A program made the translations under genes and the position numbers. DNA of 46,660 nucleotides, taken from assembly GCA_017623605.1 (NCBI GenBank), contig JAGAOR010000008.1, positions 1-46,660 on the forward strand, given 5' to 3'. Positions within the stretch are counted from its first letter, which is position 1; each line of letters begins with the position of its first letter. Below the pieces are notes generated by a model. It saw only the letters and a program-made list of their open reading frames with translations. It was not told the origin of the DNA and did not search any database. This document shows, piece after piece, positions 24,042 to 32,678 of this stretch. The DNA is from Clostridia bacterium. Its GTDB lineage: Bacteria; Bacillota; Clostridia; Christensenellales; Borkfalkiaceae.

Positions 24042-25246
24042 ACGTAGAATTGTTAGCCCCTGCGGGCAATTTCGAGAAATTAAAAACTGCCTTATATTTC
24101 GGCGCAGACGCGGTATATTTAGGGGGTAAGCATTTTTCCTTGCGCACGTTTGCGGATAATTTCACGGCAGACGAATTGCAGGAGGCGACGAATCTTGCCC
24201 ATTCTATGCAGAAAAAGGTATACGTAACGGCGAATATCTACGCCCGAAACGCCGATTTCCCTATGCTCAAAGATTATTTTGAAAGCTTGGAAAAAATAGG
24301 GGTAGACGGTGTGATCGTAAGCGATCCTGGGATCGTATACGCGGTAAAAAAATTTGCGCCAAAGCTTTGTATCCACCTTTCCACGCAAGCGAACACGACC
24401 AACAAATACGCGGTGAAATTCTGGGCTGAACAAGGCGTTTCTCGCGTAATTTTGGCAAGAGAATTGTCAATCGGGGAAATTGCGGAAATTCACGAATTTA
24501 TACCCGATATGGAATTAGAAGCCTTCGTGCACGGCGCAATGTGTATATCGTATAGCGGGAGATGTCTTTTATCTGATTATTTAGACGGAAGATCCTCCAA
24601 CCGCGGCGCGTGCGTACAGGCTTGTCGCTGGAAATACGAAGTGCGTGCGCTGAACGCCACCAACGGAAAATCGGAATGGTTGCCGATTGAAGAAGACGGA
24701 AAAGGCACGTATATTTTTAATAGCAAAGATCTGAATATGTTGTCTCGTTTGCAAGAAATGGAGGGGGCAGGTATTCGTTCATTTAAAATAGAGGGAAGAA
24801 TGAAGAGCGGGTATTATCTCGCCACAGTGATAAACGCGTATCGCCGCGCGATCGACGGAGGTAAGCTTTCCGTTTCGGAAAAAGAGCTTCTTGCCGTAGC
24901 GCACCGCGATTATACACAGGCATACGCAAACGGAAAGAATACGCAAACAGTCAATTATAACGATAGTCAATCAAAAGGCGAATATACGTACGTTGCAGAT
25001 GTGCTCGGTTATGAAAACGGGTGGGCAATCGTGCAAATGCGCAACCGCTTTAAAACGGGGGAGCGTTTGGAAGTTCTTTCGCCGAGCGAGTATTTTGGAA
25101 ATTCGTTTACGGTGAAAAACGCCATTGACTCCAAGGGCAACGAAACGGACGATTGTAAATTGGTGCAAGAAATTTATAAAATCAACTGCCCGTATCCGCT
25201 TGAAAGGGGCGATTATCTTCGTCGTAAAAACGAGGGAAGCGTATGA
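24038..25246 (+). CDS. trhP: U32 family protein, TrhP-like tRNA hydroxylation protein
   Basis: 402 residues, annotated as peptidase U32 but most likely the prephenate-dependent tRNA hydroxylase that makes 5-hydroxyuridine at position 34. The N-terminal TIM barrel begins VELLAPAGNFEKLKTALYFGADAVYLGG. Four cysteines expected to bind an iron-sulfur cluster are present at 169, 176, 192 and 196 (MCISYSGRC and RGACVQAC). A C-terminal beta domain follows from about 310. B. subtilis has two such proteins, TrhP1 and TrhP2; here only one is seen. It overlaps the methyltransferase gene upstream and the asparaginase gene downstream by 4 nt each, so all three are translationally coupled. Confidence 0.87.
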   Translation: MNVELLAPAGNFEKLKTALYFGADAVYLGGKHFSLRTFADNFTADELQEATNLAHSMQKKVYVTANIYARNADFPMLKDYFESLEKIGVDGVIVSDPGIVYAVKKFAPKLCIHLSTQANTTNKYAVKFWAEQGVSRVILARELSIGEIAEIHEFIPDMELEAFVHGAMCISYSGRCLLSDYLDGRSSNRGACVQACRWKYEVRALNATNGKSEWLPIEEDGKGTYIFNSKDLNMLSRLQEMEGAGIRSFKIEGRMKSGYYLATVINAYRRAIDGGKLSVSEKELLAVAHRDYTQAYANGKNTQTVNYNDSQSKGEYTYVADVLGYENGWAIVQMRNRFKTGERLEVLSPSEYFGNSFTVKNAIDSKGNETDDCKLVQEIYKINCPYPLERGDYLRRKNEGSV

Positions 25247-26241
25247 AGAAAAAAATTTTATTGATTGCAACGGGTGGCACGATTGCCTCGCAAGTGGGAG
25301 CAGAAGGTCTAATCCCTGCAATTCAAGCGGACGCACTTTTAAAATGTGTGCCTGAAATTTTCGATTTTTGCGAAGTGGACGCGGTGCAACCGTATAACAT
25401 TGATAGTACGAACGTAACGCCAGCGCATTGGGTATGCCTTGCACAAACAATCAAGGAAAACTATCCAACTTACGACGGTTTCGTGATTTGCCACGGCACG
25501 GATACGATGTCGTATACGGCGGCAATGCTCTCGTACATGGTACAGGGCTCACCCAAGCCGATCGTGCTCACGGGCTCGCAACAGCCGATTGATAAAGAGG
25601 ATACGGACGGTAGGATCAATCTTCGCGATAGCTTTTTATACGCCGCATCTGAAACCGCCGCAAACGTTTCGATCGTATTTCAAGGAAACGTGATCGCAGG
25701 AACGCGCGCGAAAAAAATACGAACGAAGAGCTTTAACGCGTTCACGAGCGTAGATTTTCCTAATCTCGCGGTAATTCGGGACGGAAAGGTGATCGAATAT
25801 ATCGCGCCGAAAAAATCGGACGAGACCCTCTTTTACTTGGAATTAAACGAAAAGGTAGGCTTGCTTACGCTCACACCGGGGCAAAGAGGAGAAATTCTCG
25901 ATTCCTATTTCCGTTTAAACGACGCGGTAGTACTTTCCGGCTACGGCACAGGCGGGATTCCCGAGGGGGATTATTACGGGTTTTACGACGTGATAAAAAA
26001 ATGGGAAAAGAAAGGCAAAACGCTCGTCGTTACGACGCAGGTACAGCAAGAGGGTAGCGATATGAACGTGTATCGCGTGGGTAGAGGCTTAAAAAATCGC
26101 TTCGATCTTTTGGAAAGCTATTCTATGACGTACGAGAGTATTATCACAAAGCTTATGTGGATCTTATCACAAACGAAAGATAGCGAACGCATAAAAGAGC
26201 TTTTTTATAAAACGGTAAATTACGATTTAATCGGAGGATAA
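25243..26241 (+). CDS. ansA: L-asparaginase (type I-like)
   Basis: 332 residues. Hydrolyses asparagine to aspartate and ammonia. Both active-site signatures are visible: TGGTIAS (Thr at 13 as nucleophile region) and CHGTDTM (residues 83-89, with the second Thr and Asp), followed by VLTGSQQP. There is no signal peptide, so it is the cytoplasmic type. Start has GAGGGAAG upstream and overlaps the U32 gene by 4 nt. The next gene, an aminopeptidase, follows after 6 nt, which suggests joint use of peptides and amino acids as nitrogen or energy source; the ammonia and aspartate would feed the glutamate pool. Confidence 0.93.
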   Translation: MKKKILLIATGGTIASQVGAEGLIPAIQADALLKCVPEIFDFCEVDAVQPYNIDSTNVTPAHWVCLAQTIKENYPTYDGFVICHGTDTMSYTAAMLSYMVQGSPKPIVLTGSQQPIDKEDTDGRINLRDSFLYAASETAANVSIVFQGNVIAGTRAKKIRTKSFNAFTSVDFPNLAVIRDGKVIEYIAPKKSDETLFYLELNEKVGLLTLTPGQRGEILDSYFRLNDAVVLSGYGTGGIPEGDYYGFYDVIKKWEKKGKTLVVTTQVQQEGSDMNVYRVGRGLKNRFDLLESYSMTYESIITKLMWILSQTKDSERIKELFYKTVNYDLIGG

Positions 26242-26247
26242 AGAATT

Positions 26248-27474
26248 ATGAGAAAAACGCAACTTAAAAAATACGCAAAGCTACTTGCGAAAGTGGGCTT
26301 AAACGTAAAGAAAGGGCAGACGGTATTTATCGGTGCGGATTTGGATCAGCCTGAATTCGTCGCTATGGTGGTAGAAGAATGTTATAAAGCGGGCGCGAGC
26401 GAGGTATACGTGGAATGGAGCTATCAGCCCGTAGAACGGATTAGCGCAATGAACAGAACGCAAGAATCCCTGTCCGAGCTTAAACCTTGGGTAAAGGCGA
26501 AATGGGAATTTAAAGCAAAAAATTATTCCTGCCGTTTGTTTATAGAATCGGAAGATCCCGACGGTATGAACGGGGTGGATCAACAAAAAATGAGCGCGGC
26601 GCGCCGCGCGTTGTTTCCGCAGATCAAGCCTTATCGGTTGGCGCTTGAAAACAAGCATCAATGGTGTATCGCCGCCGTACCGGGAAAAGCTTGGGCGAAG
26701 AAAGTATTCCCCAATCTTCCCGAACGGAAAGCCGTTGAGGAAATGTGGAGGGTTATTTTAAAGACGTCGCGTGCAGACGGAAAAAATCCTATTCGTGCCT
26801 GGAAAGAGCATAACGCCGACCTCGATGCGCGTTGCGCGTATCTTAACGGATTAGGACTTCAATATCTCGAATATAAAAGTGCAAACGGCACGAATCTTAA
26901 AGTGGAACTCAACGAGGACGGAATTTTTTGCGGTGGCAACGAAAAAACGTTGCAGGGTAGAATTTTCAACCCTAATATTCCGACGGAAGAAGTGTTCACT
27001 ACTCCCAAGGCGGGTTCTGTGGAGGGGATCGTGTATTCGACGAAGCCGCTTTCGTATATGGGTGAGCTGATTGAGAATTTTTCGATTCGTTTTGAAAATG
27101 GTAAGGTTACCAAAGTGCAAGCAGAGAAAGGCGAAGAACTTTTAAAAGAAATGGTGTCTATGGACGAAGGCGCGGGGAAACTCGGCGAATGTGCGCTCAT
27201 TCCGTTTGAATCCCCGATCAATCAATCGGGCGTACTTTTCTATAACACCCTTTTTGACGAAAACGCAAGCTGTCATCTGGCGCTTGGGCACGGCTTTAAC
27301 GAATGTTTGAAAGGCTACGAAAAATACACGGACGAAGAATGTAAAAAACGCGGCGTCAACGATAGTATGATACACGTTGATTTTATGATTGGCGCGCGGG
27401 ATATGGAAATCGTCGGCGTTAAGAAAACGGGGGAACGCGTTCAAATTTTTAAAAACGGTACTTGGGCGTTTTAA
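26248..27474 (+). CDS. M29 family aminopeptidase (AmpS/thermophilic metalloprotease type)
   Basis: 408 residues. Members are dimeric two-metal cytoplasmic aminopeptidases that release N-terminal residues from peptides. The family begins LKKYAKLLAKVGLNVKKGQ, and the C-terminal catalytic region shows the expected metal-binding segments: a Glu in SVEGIVYST, Glu in LGECALIP, His in LALGHGF and His/Asp in SMIHVDFMIG. GGAGG precedes the ATG by 9 nt. It sits directly after asparaginase in the eight-gene run. The substrate range is not predictable. Confidence 0.92.
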   Translation: MRKTQLKKYAKLLAKVGLNVKKGQTVFIGADLDQPEFVAMVVEECYKAGASEVYVEWSYQPVERISAMNRTQESLSELKPWVKAKWEFKAKNYSCRLFIESEDPDGMNGVDQQKMSAARRALFPQIKPYRLALENKHQWCIAAVPGKAWAKKVFPNLPERKAVEEMWRVILKTSRADGKNPIRAWKEHNADLDARCAYLNGLGLQYLEYKSANGTNLKVELNEDGIFCGGNEKTLQGRIFNPNIPTEEVFTTPKAGSVEGIVYSTKPLSYMGELIENFSIRFENGKVTKVQAEKGEELLKEMVSMDEGAGKLGECALIPFESPINQSGVLFYNTLFDENASCHLALGHGFNECLKGYEKYTDEECKKRGVNDSMIHVDFMIGARDMEIVGVKKTGERVQIFKNGTWAF

Positions 27475-27522
27475 CATAAGTTAAAACGGGTAAATATAAA
27501 GAAAACGTAAGAGGTAGAACGA

Positions 27523-28587
27523 ATGACGAAAATTGATATTTTTTCAGGCTTTTTAGGCGCAGGAAAAACGACGCTTATTAAGAAATTGATCAAAGAAGCC
27601 TATGCGGGAGAAAAGGTCGTTTTGATTGAGAACGAATTTGGCGAGATTGGTATCGACGGTGGATTTTTACAGGACGCCGGGATCAATATTACCGAAATGA
27701 ATTCGGGGTGTATCTGTTGCTCGCTCGTGGGTGATTTTTCCAAGGCTCTCAAACAGGTGGCGGCGGAATATAACCCTGATCGTATCGTGATTGAGCCGTC
27801 GGGCGTGGGTAAGCTTTCCGACGTAATCAAGGCGGTGGCTTCGGCAGAGCTTGCAAACGCAAAGTTAAACGCGTTTTGCACGGTCGTGGACGCCTCAAAA
27901 TGCAAAATGTATTTGAAAAACTTCGGCGAATTTTTCGGCGATCAAGTAGAAAACGCAAGCTGCATTATTCTTTCGCACACGGATAAAACATCGGAAGAAA
28001 AGCTCGAAACGGCGGTTGAATTGCTTAAAGAAAAAAACGCTTCCGCAACGATCGTTACGTCGGCTTGGGATTCCCTTGACGGTAAAACTATACTCGCCGC
28101 TATGGAACGCGAAGATTCTTTACAAGCAGAGCTGAATAAATTGGCGTCGGAAGTGGAAGAACATCATCACCACGAGCACGAATGTGATGATCCCGATTGC
28201 CATTGCCACCACCACGGGCACGAGCACGGACATCATCACCACGAGCACGAATGTGACGATCCCGATTGCCATTGCCACCACCACGGGCACGAGCACGGAC
28301 ATCATCACCACGCAGACGAAGTATTTACAAGTTGGGGTAAGGAAACGCCGAAAAAATACACAAAGGAAGAGCTTGTCGCAGCCTTACAAGCAATGGGAGA
28401 AGAGAAAACATATGGCACGGTACTTCGAGCGAAAGGGATCGTGGCGGGCGAAAACGGTTGGTGGCATTTCGATTACGTACCCGGTGAAGCGGACGTGCGC
28501 GAGGGCTCGGCAGGTGTTACGGGCAGACTGTGCGTGATCGGTTGCAAGTTAAACGAAGAAAAATTGCAGGAATTATTCAAAATATAA
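27523..28587 (+). CDS. CobW/COG0523-family GTPase with histidine-rich tandem repeat (zinc metallochaperone)
   Basis: 354 residues. G3E GTPase: P-loop GFLGAGKT (9-16), metal-binding GCICC (62-66), Switch II-like EPSG (VIEPSGVGKLSDVI), guanine recognition near SHTDK. Between about residues 213 and 263 lies a His/Cys/Asp-rich segment made of two identical 23-residue units and a partial third, fit to bind several Zn2+ ions. A C-terminal CobW domain (GTVLRAKGIV, CVIGCKL) follows. COG0523 proteins deliver zinc or other metals to enzymes; ZigA/ZNG1 types act under zinc shortage. A second GTPase-like gene follows after 13 nt. The metal is most likely zinc; no Zur site was seen. Confidence 0.9.
   Translation: MTKIDIFSGFLGAGKTTLIKKLIKEAYAGEKVVLIENEFGEIGIDGGFLQDAGINITEMNSGCICCSLVGDFSKALKQVAAEYNPDRIVIEPSGVGKLSDVIKAVASAELANAKLNAFCTVVDASKCKMYLKNFGEFFGDQVENASCIILSHTDKTSEEKLETAVELLKEKNASATIVTSAWDSLDGKTILAAMEREDSLQAELNKLASEVEEHHHHEHECDDPDCHCHHHGHEHGHHHHEHECDDPDCHCHHHGHEHGHHHHADEVFTSWGKETPKKYTKEELVAALQAMGEEKTYGTVLRAKGIVAGENGWWHFDYVPGEADVREGSAGVTGRLCVIGCKLNEEKLQELFKI
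28162..28311 (+). repeat. Two 69-bp in-frame direct repeats coding for metal-binding residues
   Basis: Units 28162-28230 and 28231-28299 differ by a single T/C (silent), and a 12-bp partial third copy follows. Each codes for 23 residues: HHHHEHECDDPDCHC then HHHGHEHG. Copy number could change by slippage. Confidence 0.95.
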
Positions 28588-28600
28588 AAGGAATGAAATT

Positions 28601-29563
28601 ATGAAACAAAAGCTTCCGCCCGAAACCCCCGTCTATTTATTTTTAGGGTTTTTAGAATCGGGCAAAACGAAATTTATTCAAGAAACGTTAGAAGATCCCC
28701 GTTTTTCTACGGGCGAAAAAACTCTACTTCTCGTAACGGAAGAGGGGGAAGAGGAATATGAAACGATTAAATTCGCGAGCGCAGAGAGCGTCGAACTCGT
28801 CGTTTTAGACGATAAGGAAAAGTTGACGGAAGCGTATTTGACGGAATTGCAGCTAAAAAGCGGCGCGGAGCGCATCGTCGTCGAATATAACGGTACGTGG
28901 ATGCTTCAAGACTTCTTCAACGCTATGCCCGAGGGGTGGCTCGTCAATCAAATTATGACCTTCTTCGACGCGCGTACTTTTTTAAATTTTAACGCCAATA
29001 TGCGCCAATTTACGTTCGATAAAATTCAAAACACCCAGCTCGTCGTGTTTAACCGATATTCCAGCGAAATTGATAAAATGGAATTGCATAAAATCGTACG
29101 TGGAATTTCTCGTCGTTGCGACATTGTTTACGAGCAAGCGGACGGTAAGGCGGAATTTGACGAAATCGAAGATCCGTTGCCTTTTGATATTAACGCGCCC
29201 GTGATTGAAATTGCCGATCGGGATTACGCCTTTTTCTATCGCGATTTAACGGAAAATTTAGAAGCGTATATCGGTAAGACGGTGAAATTCAAAGGGCTCG
29301 TCGCAAGGGATCATAGGCTTTCCCCGCAGGATATTGTAATAGGTAGGCACGTGATGACGTGTTGTGAAGCGGATATAGAATATAGCGGTTTTGCGTGCGT
29401 GTTGCCCGAGGTTATGGATTTACAGACGCGCGATTGGATCAACGTTACGGGAAAAATAGCTTTTCAAAAGCACCGCATTTATAAAGGGAAAGGTCCTGTA
29501 TTGATTGCGGAAAAAGTAATCGTCTGCGAGGAGCCCGAGGAACAACTCGCGACATTTTATTAA
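28601..29563 (+). CDS. CobW-like P-loop protein fused to a YcgQ/TIGR03943-like C-terminal domain
   Basis: 320 residues, unusual domain combination. The N-terminus has a P-loop GFLESGKT (16-23) and the overall pattern of a G3E GTPase, but lacks the GCICC metal motif. The C-terminal part (about 220-320), with FKGLVARDHRL, GRHVMTCCEADIEY and DWINVTGKIAFQ, resembles the end of YcgQ (DUF1980/TIGR03943) proteins. Those are partners of the DUF318 permease YcgR; in B. subtilis the ycgOPQR genes are clustered with zinc genes. No permease gene lies here. It probably works with the His-rich CobW protein in zinc handling. The C-terminal assignment is by eye and moderately certain. Confidence 0.75.
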   Translation: MKQKLPPETPVYLFLGFLESGKTKFIQETLEDPRFSTGEKTLLLVTEEGEEEYETIKFASAESVELVVLDDKEKLTEAYLTELQLKSGAERIVVEYNGTWMLQDFFNAMPEGWLVNQIMTFFDARTFLNFNANMRQFTFDKIQNTQLVVFNRYSSEIDKMELHKIVRGISRRCDIVYEQADGKAEFDEIEDPLPFDINAPVIEIADRDYAFFYRDLTENLEAYIGKTVKFKGLVARDHRLSPQDIVIGRHVMTCCEADIEYSGFACVLPEVMDLQTRDWINVTGKIAFQKHRIYKGKGPVLIAEKVIVCEEPEEQLATFY

Positions 29564-29587
29564 GAAAAAATAGGAGAAAGATAGATT

Positions 29588-30547
29588 ATGAGAACGGCAA
29601 TCATCGGTGTTGGTGTGATTGGAAACGTCCATAGAGAGGTATTGTTAGAACAGAAGAAAAACGTGGTCGCTCTTTGCGACGTAAACGTGGAAAAGACGAA
29701 AGCCTTTTCTGATATTCCCGTATATACCGACTATCGGGAAATGATCGAAAAGGAGCGTCCCGACGTGGTACATATTTGTACGCCGCACTATCTTCACGCG
29801 GATATGGTCGTGTACGCGTTGGAAAGGGATATTCACGTGCTTTGCGAAAAACCGCTTTGTATTAAAACGGAAGATATAGCGAGAATTTTGGAAGCGGAAG
29901 AAAAATCCAAGGCGCAGCTTGGCGTATGCTTTCAAAACCGCTATAAGTATTGCAATACGTACGTAAAAGAGTATTTAGCGGGAAAGGAAGTGAAAGGCGC
30001 GATCGGATTCGTGCCTTGGAAGCGCGACGCGGATTATTATCATTCTGCGGCTTGGCGTGGCACGTGGTCGCAAGAGGGCGGTGGCGTTTTAATCAATCAA
30101 GCCATACATACGCTCGATCTTTTGCAATGGATGCTGGGTATGCCCGATTTTATCACGGCTTCTTGGTCGAATTTAGTTTTAAAAGAGGCAATCGAGGTGG
30201 AAGATACGATCACGTTAGCGGCTTCGGGAAATTCGAGATTTACCTTGTTTGCAACCAACGGATTAGGCGTTTCATTCTCGACGGAGATTAAAATTAAAAC
30301 GGATAAAGACGTGATTCGCGTTTGCGATAATAAGGTAGAAATCAACGGCGAAAACGTGTATATCGAACATAATACGAAATATCACGGTAAGCCTTGCTAC
30401 GGAAATGGACACGGGGATTTGATTGCCGATTTCTACGAATGTATAGAAACGGGGCGTAAGTTCCCGATCGACGGAAAGGAAGCGGCGAAAGCGGTGCAGC
30501 TCGTGCTTGCCGCATATGCAAGCAACGGCGAAGCGGTAAAAATATAA
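29588..30547 (+). CDS. Gfo/Idh/MocA family oxidoreductase (second copy)
   Basis: 319 residues. N-terminal Rossmann AIIGVGVIGNVHREV, cofactor/catalytic Lys motif CEKPLC, and the substrate-domain motif GGGVLINQAIHTLDLLQW with the His/Asp pair. It shares the AWRGTW-x-EGGGVLINQ block with the dehydrogenase at 6170 but is 70 residues shorter, so the two are related yet not copies. It ends the eight-gene run with an AGGAGA ribosome site and precedes a bidirectional terminator. No sugar isomerase partner is nearby; its substrate is unknown. Confidence 0.9.
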   Translation: MRTAIIGVGVIGNVHREVLLEQKKNVVALCDVNVEKTKAFSDIPVYTDYREMIEKERPDVVHICTPHYLHADMVVYALERDIHVLCEKPLCIKTEDIARILEAEEKSKAQLGVCFQNRYKYCNTYVKEYLAGKEVKGAIGFVPWKRDADYYHSAAWRGTWSQEGGGVLINQAIHTLDLLQWMLGMPDFITASWSNLVLKEAIEVEDTITLAASGNSRFTLFATNGLGVSFSTEIKIKTDKDVIRVCDNKVEINGENVYIEHNTKYHGKPCYGNGHGDLIADFYECIETGRKFPIDGKEAAKAVQLVLAAYASNGEAVKI

Positions 30548-30592
30548 AAAGAAAGGGGCAGGTATGCGTTGAACGCGTACCTGCCCTTCTTT
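30548..30592. terminator. Bidirectional terminator between dehydrogenase operon and gdhA
   Basis: About 20-bp stem (GGGCAGGTATGCGTT / AACGCGTACCTGCCC with one T·G pair, extended by AAAGAA/TTCTTT) around a single-base loop; lies between convergent genes. Confidence 0.88.
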
Positions 30593-30604
30593 ATGCGAGA
30601 TTTA

Positions 30605-31972
<1,368 letters not shown>

Positions 31973-32010
31973 CTAAACATAAATTTAATCGATTTTTTCA
32001 ATGTAATAAT

Positions 32011-32039
32011 ATCATATCACTTTTTTTTCAAAATAGCAA
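32011..32039 (-). promoter_or_regulatory. Promoter of gdhA
   Basis: Minus strand: -35 TTGCTA (32039-32034), 17-bp spacer, -10 TATGAT (32016-32011) with extended TGA. Leader of about 60 nt. Confidence 0.75.
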
Positions 32040-32120
32040 CGGTTTTAAGGGCGAAATATAAAAAAAATGAAAAAAACTTCGTGTTTTTTTCGACAAAAAC
32101 CCCGTATAATCAAAATTCGT

Positions 32121-32353
32121 TATAATATATATAAGTTTTTCTTATACCAACGGAGGTGTAAGGCGCAATTTTAAGTAAAGAAAAAAAGCGACCGATAAAA
32201 CATTTTCGTTAAACGTCGTGCGCAAAGCCGCTTTTATGGTGTCCGCACAGGACACAGGGGATCGAACCTGTGTTAAATACTTGCAGAGAGGCGGTCAATA
32301 GCGAATAAATGTAAAAAAAGCTCGGTTTGGAATCGGGCGATTTTACTTTTTTT
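32121..32353 (+). ncRNA. Candidate structured small RNA of unknown class
   Basis: No open reading frame is convincing here. Two TATAAT boxes (32105-32110, 32121-32126) lie upstream, without good -35 boxes. A hairpin TATAAG/CTTATA (32130-32146) opens the region. In the centre GTGTCC (32239-32244) can pair with GGACAC (32250-32255), while ACACAGG (32252-32258) can pair with CCTGTGT (32267-32273); the two share ACAC and exclude each other. GACCG (32190-32194) can pair with CGGTC (32292-32296). The region ends in an intrinsic terminator at 32311-32353. It does not match a riboswitch, tmRNA, 6S, or SRP pattern that I know. The gap up to 32468 shows nothing else. Confidence 0.5.
32311..32353 (+). 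terminator. Terminator of the candidate small RNA
   Basis: Outer stem GTAAAA (32311-32316) / TTTTAC (32341-32346), inner stem GCTCG (32320-32324) / CGGGC (32334-32338), followed by seven Ts (32347-32353). No gene ends upstream on this strand within 1.7 kb, which implies a dedicated transcript. Confidence 0.78.
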
Positions 32354-32468
32354 AAACTGCACGTAAAAAATCAATCGGTTCATTTGGTAAATTAAGGCAA
32401 AGACGACAATTCATTTTTCGAATTACTTCTATACAAAAATAAAATGGATAAAAAATCGTAAAAAATGA

Positions 32469-32497
32469 TTGACTAAATAAATTCTGTATGCTATAAT
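32469..32497 (+). promoter_or_regulatory. Promoter of the giant lipoprotein gene
   Basis: TTGACT (32469-32474), 17-bp spacer, perfect TATAAT (32492-32497) with extended TGC; predicted +1 near 32504. Confidence 0.9.
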
Positions 32498-32503
32498 TAG
32501 ACA

Positions 32504-32678
32504 TAAATATTCAATTTTTGGCGATTTTTTAGTCTTTTGCATATTTCGTACAAAATACAAAATCCGCATATTTATGCGGTGATTAAATAAAAATATGCAA
32601 AATTAAATAGCAGGGGCGAATATTTATAAGAAAACGATTGCATTATAGAATGCTAATAAAAAATAATGGGAGGCTTTT
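32504..32678 (+). promoter_or_regulatory. Long structured 5' leader of the giant lipoprotein gene
   Basis: 175-nt leader. A perfect 12-bp helix TTTTGCATATTT (32535-32546) / AAATATGCAAAA (32591-32602) encloses a perfect hairpin CCGCATA/TATGCGG (32564-32579). A further hairpin GCATT/AATGC (32640-32653) precedes the GGGAGG ribosome site. No T-run follows, so this is not a terminator; mRNA stability or a protein site are possible roles. Confidence 0.6.

Noticed and set aside
27475-27522. Possible Zur operator or promoter before the CobW gene
   Set aside because: Only 48 nt with no convincing -35/-10 pair or palindrome; the gene appears to be read from the upstream run.
28162-28311. Possible CRISPR-like or satellite array
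   Set aside because: Only two adjacent units without spacers, in frame inside a gene; it codes for a metal-binding loop.
32152-32206. GGAGGTG followed by a possible 14-codon peptide from an ATT start
   Set aside because: No ATG, GTG or TTG start is in place and the reading frame is short; a leader peptide cannot be supported.
32253-32273. T-arm-like sequence on the minus strand (ACAGG, TTCGATCC, CCTGT), suggesting a tRNA or tmRNA end
   Set aside because: The loop is 8 nt instead of 7, no matching acceptor, D or anticodon arm can be drawn on either side, and no CCA-type end fits.
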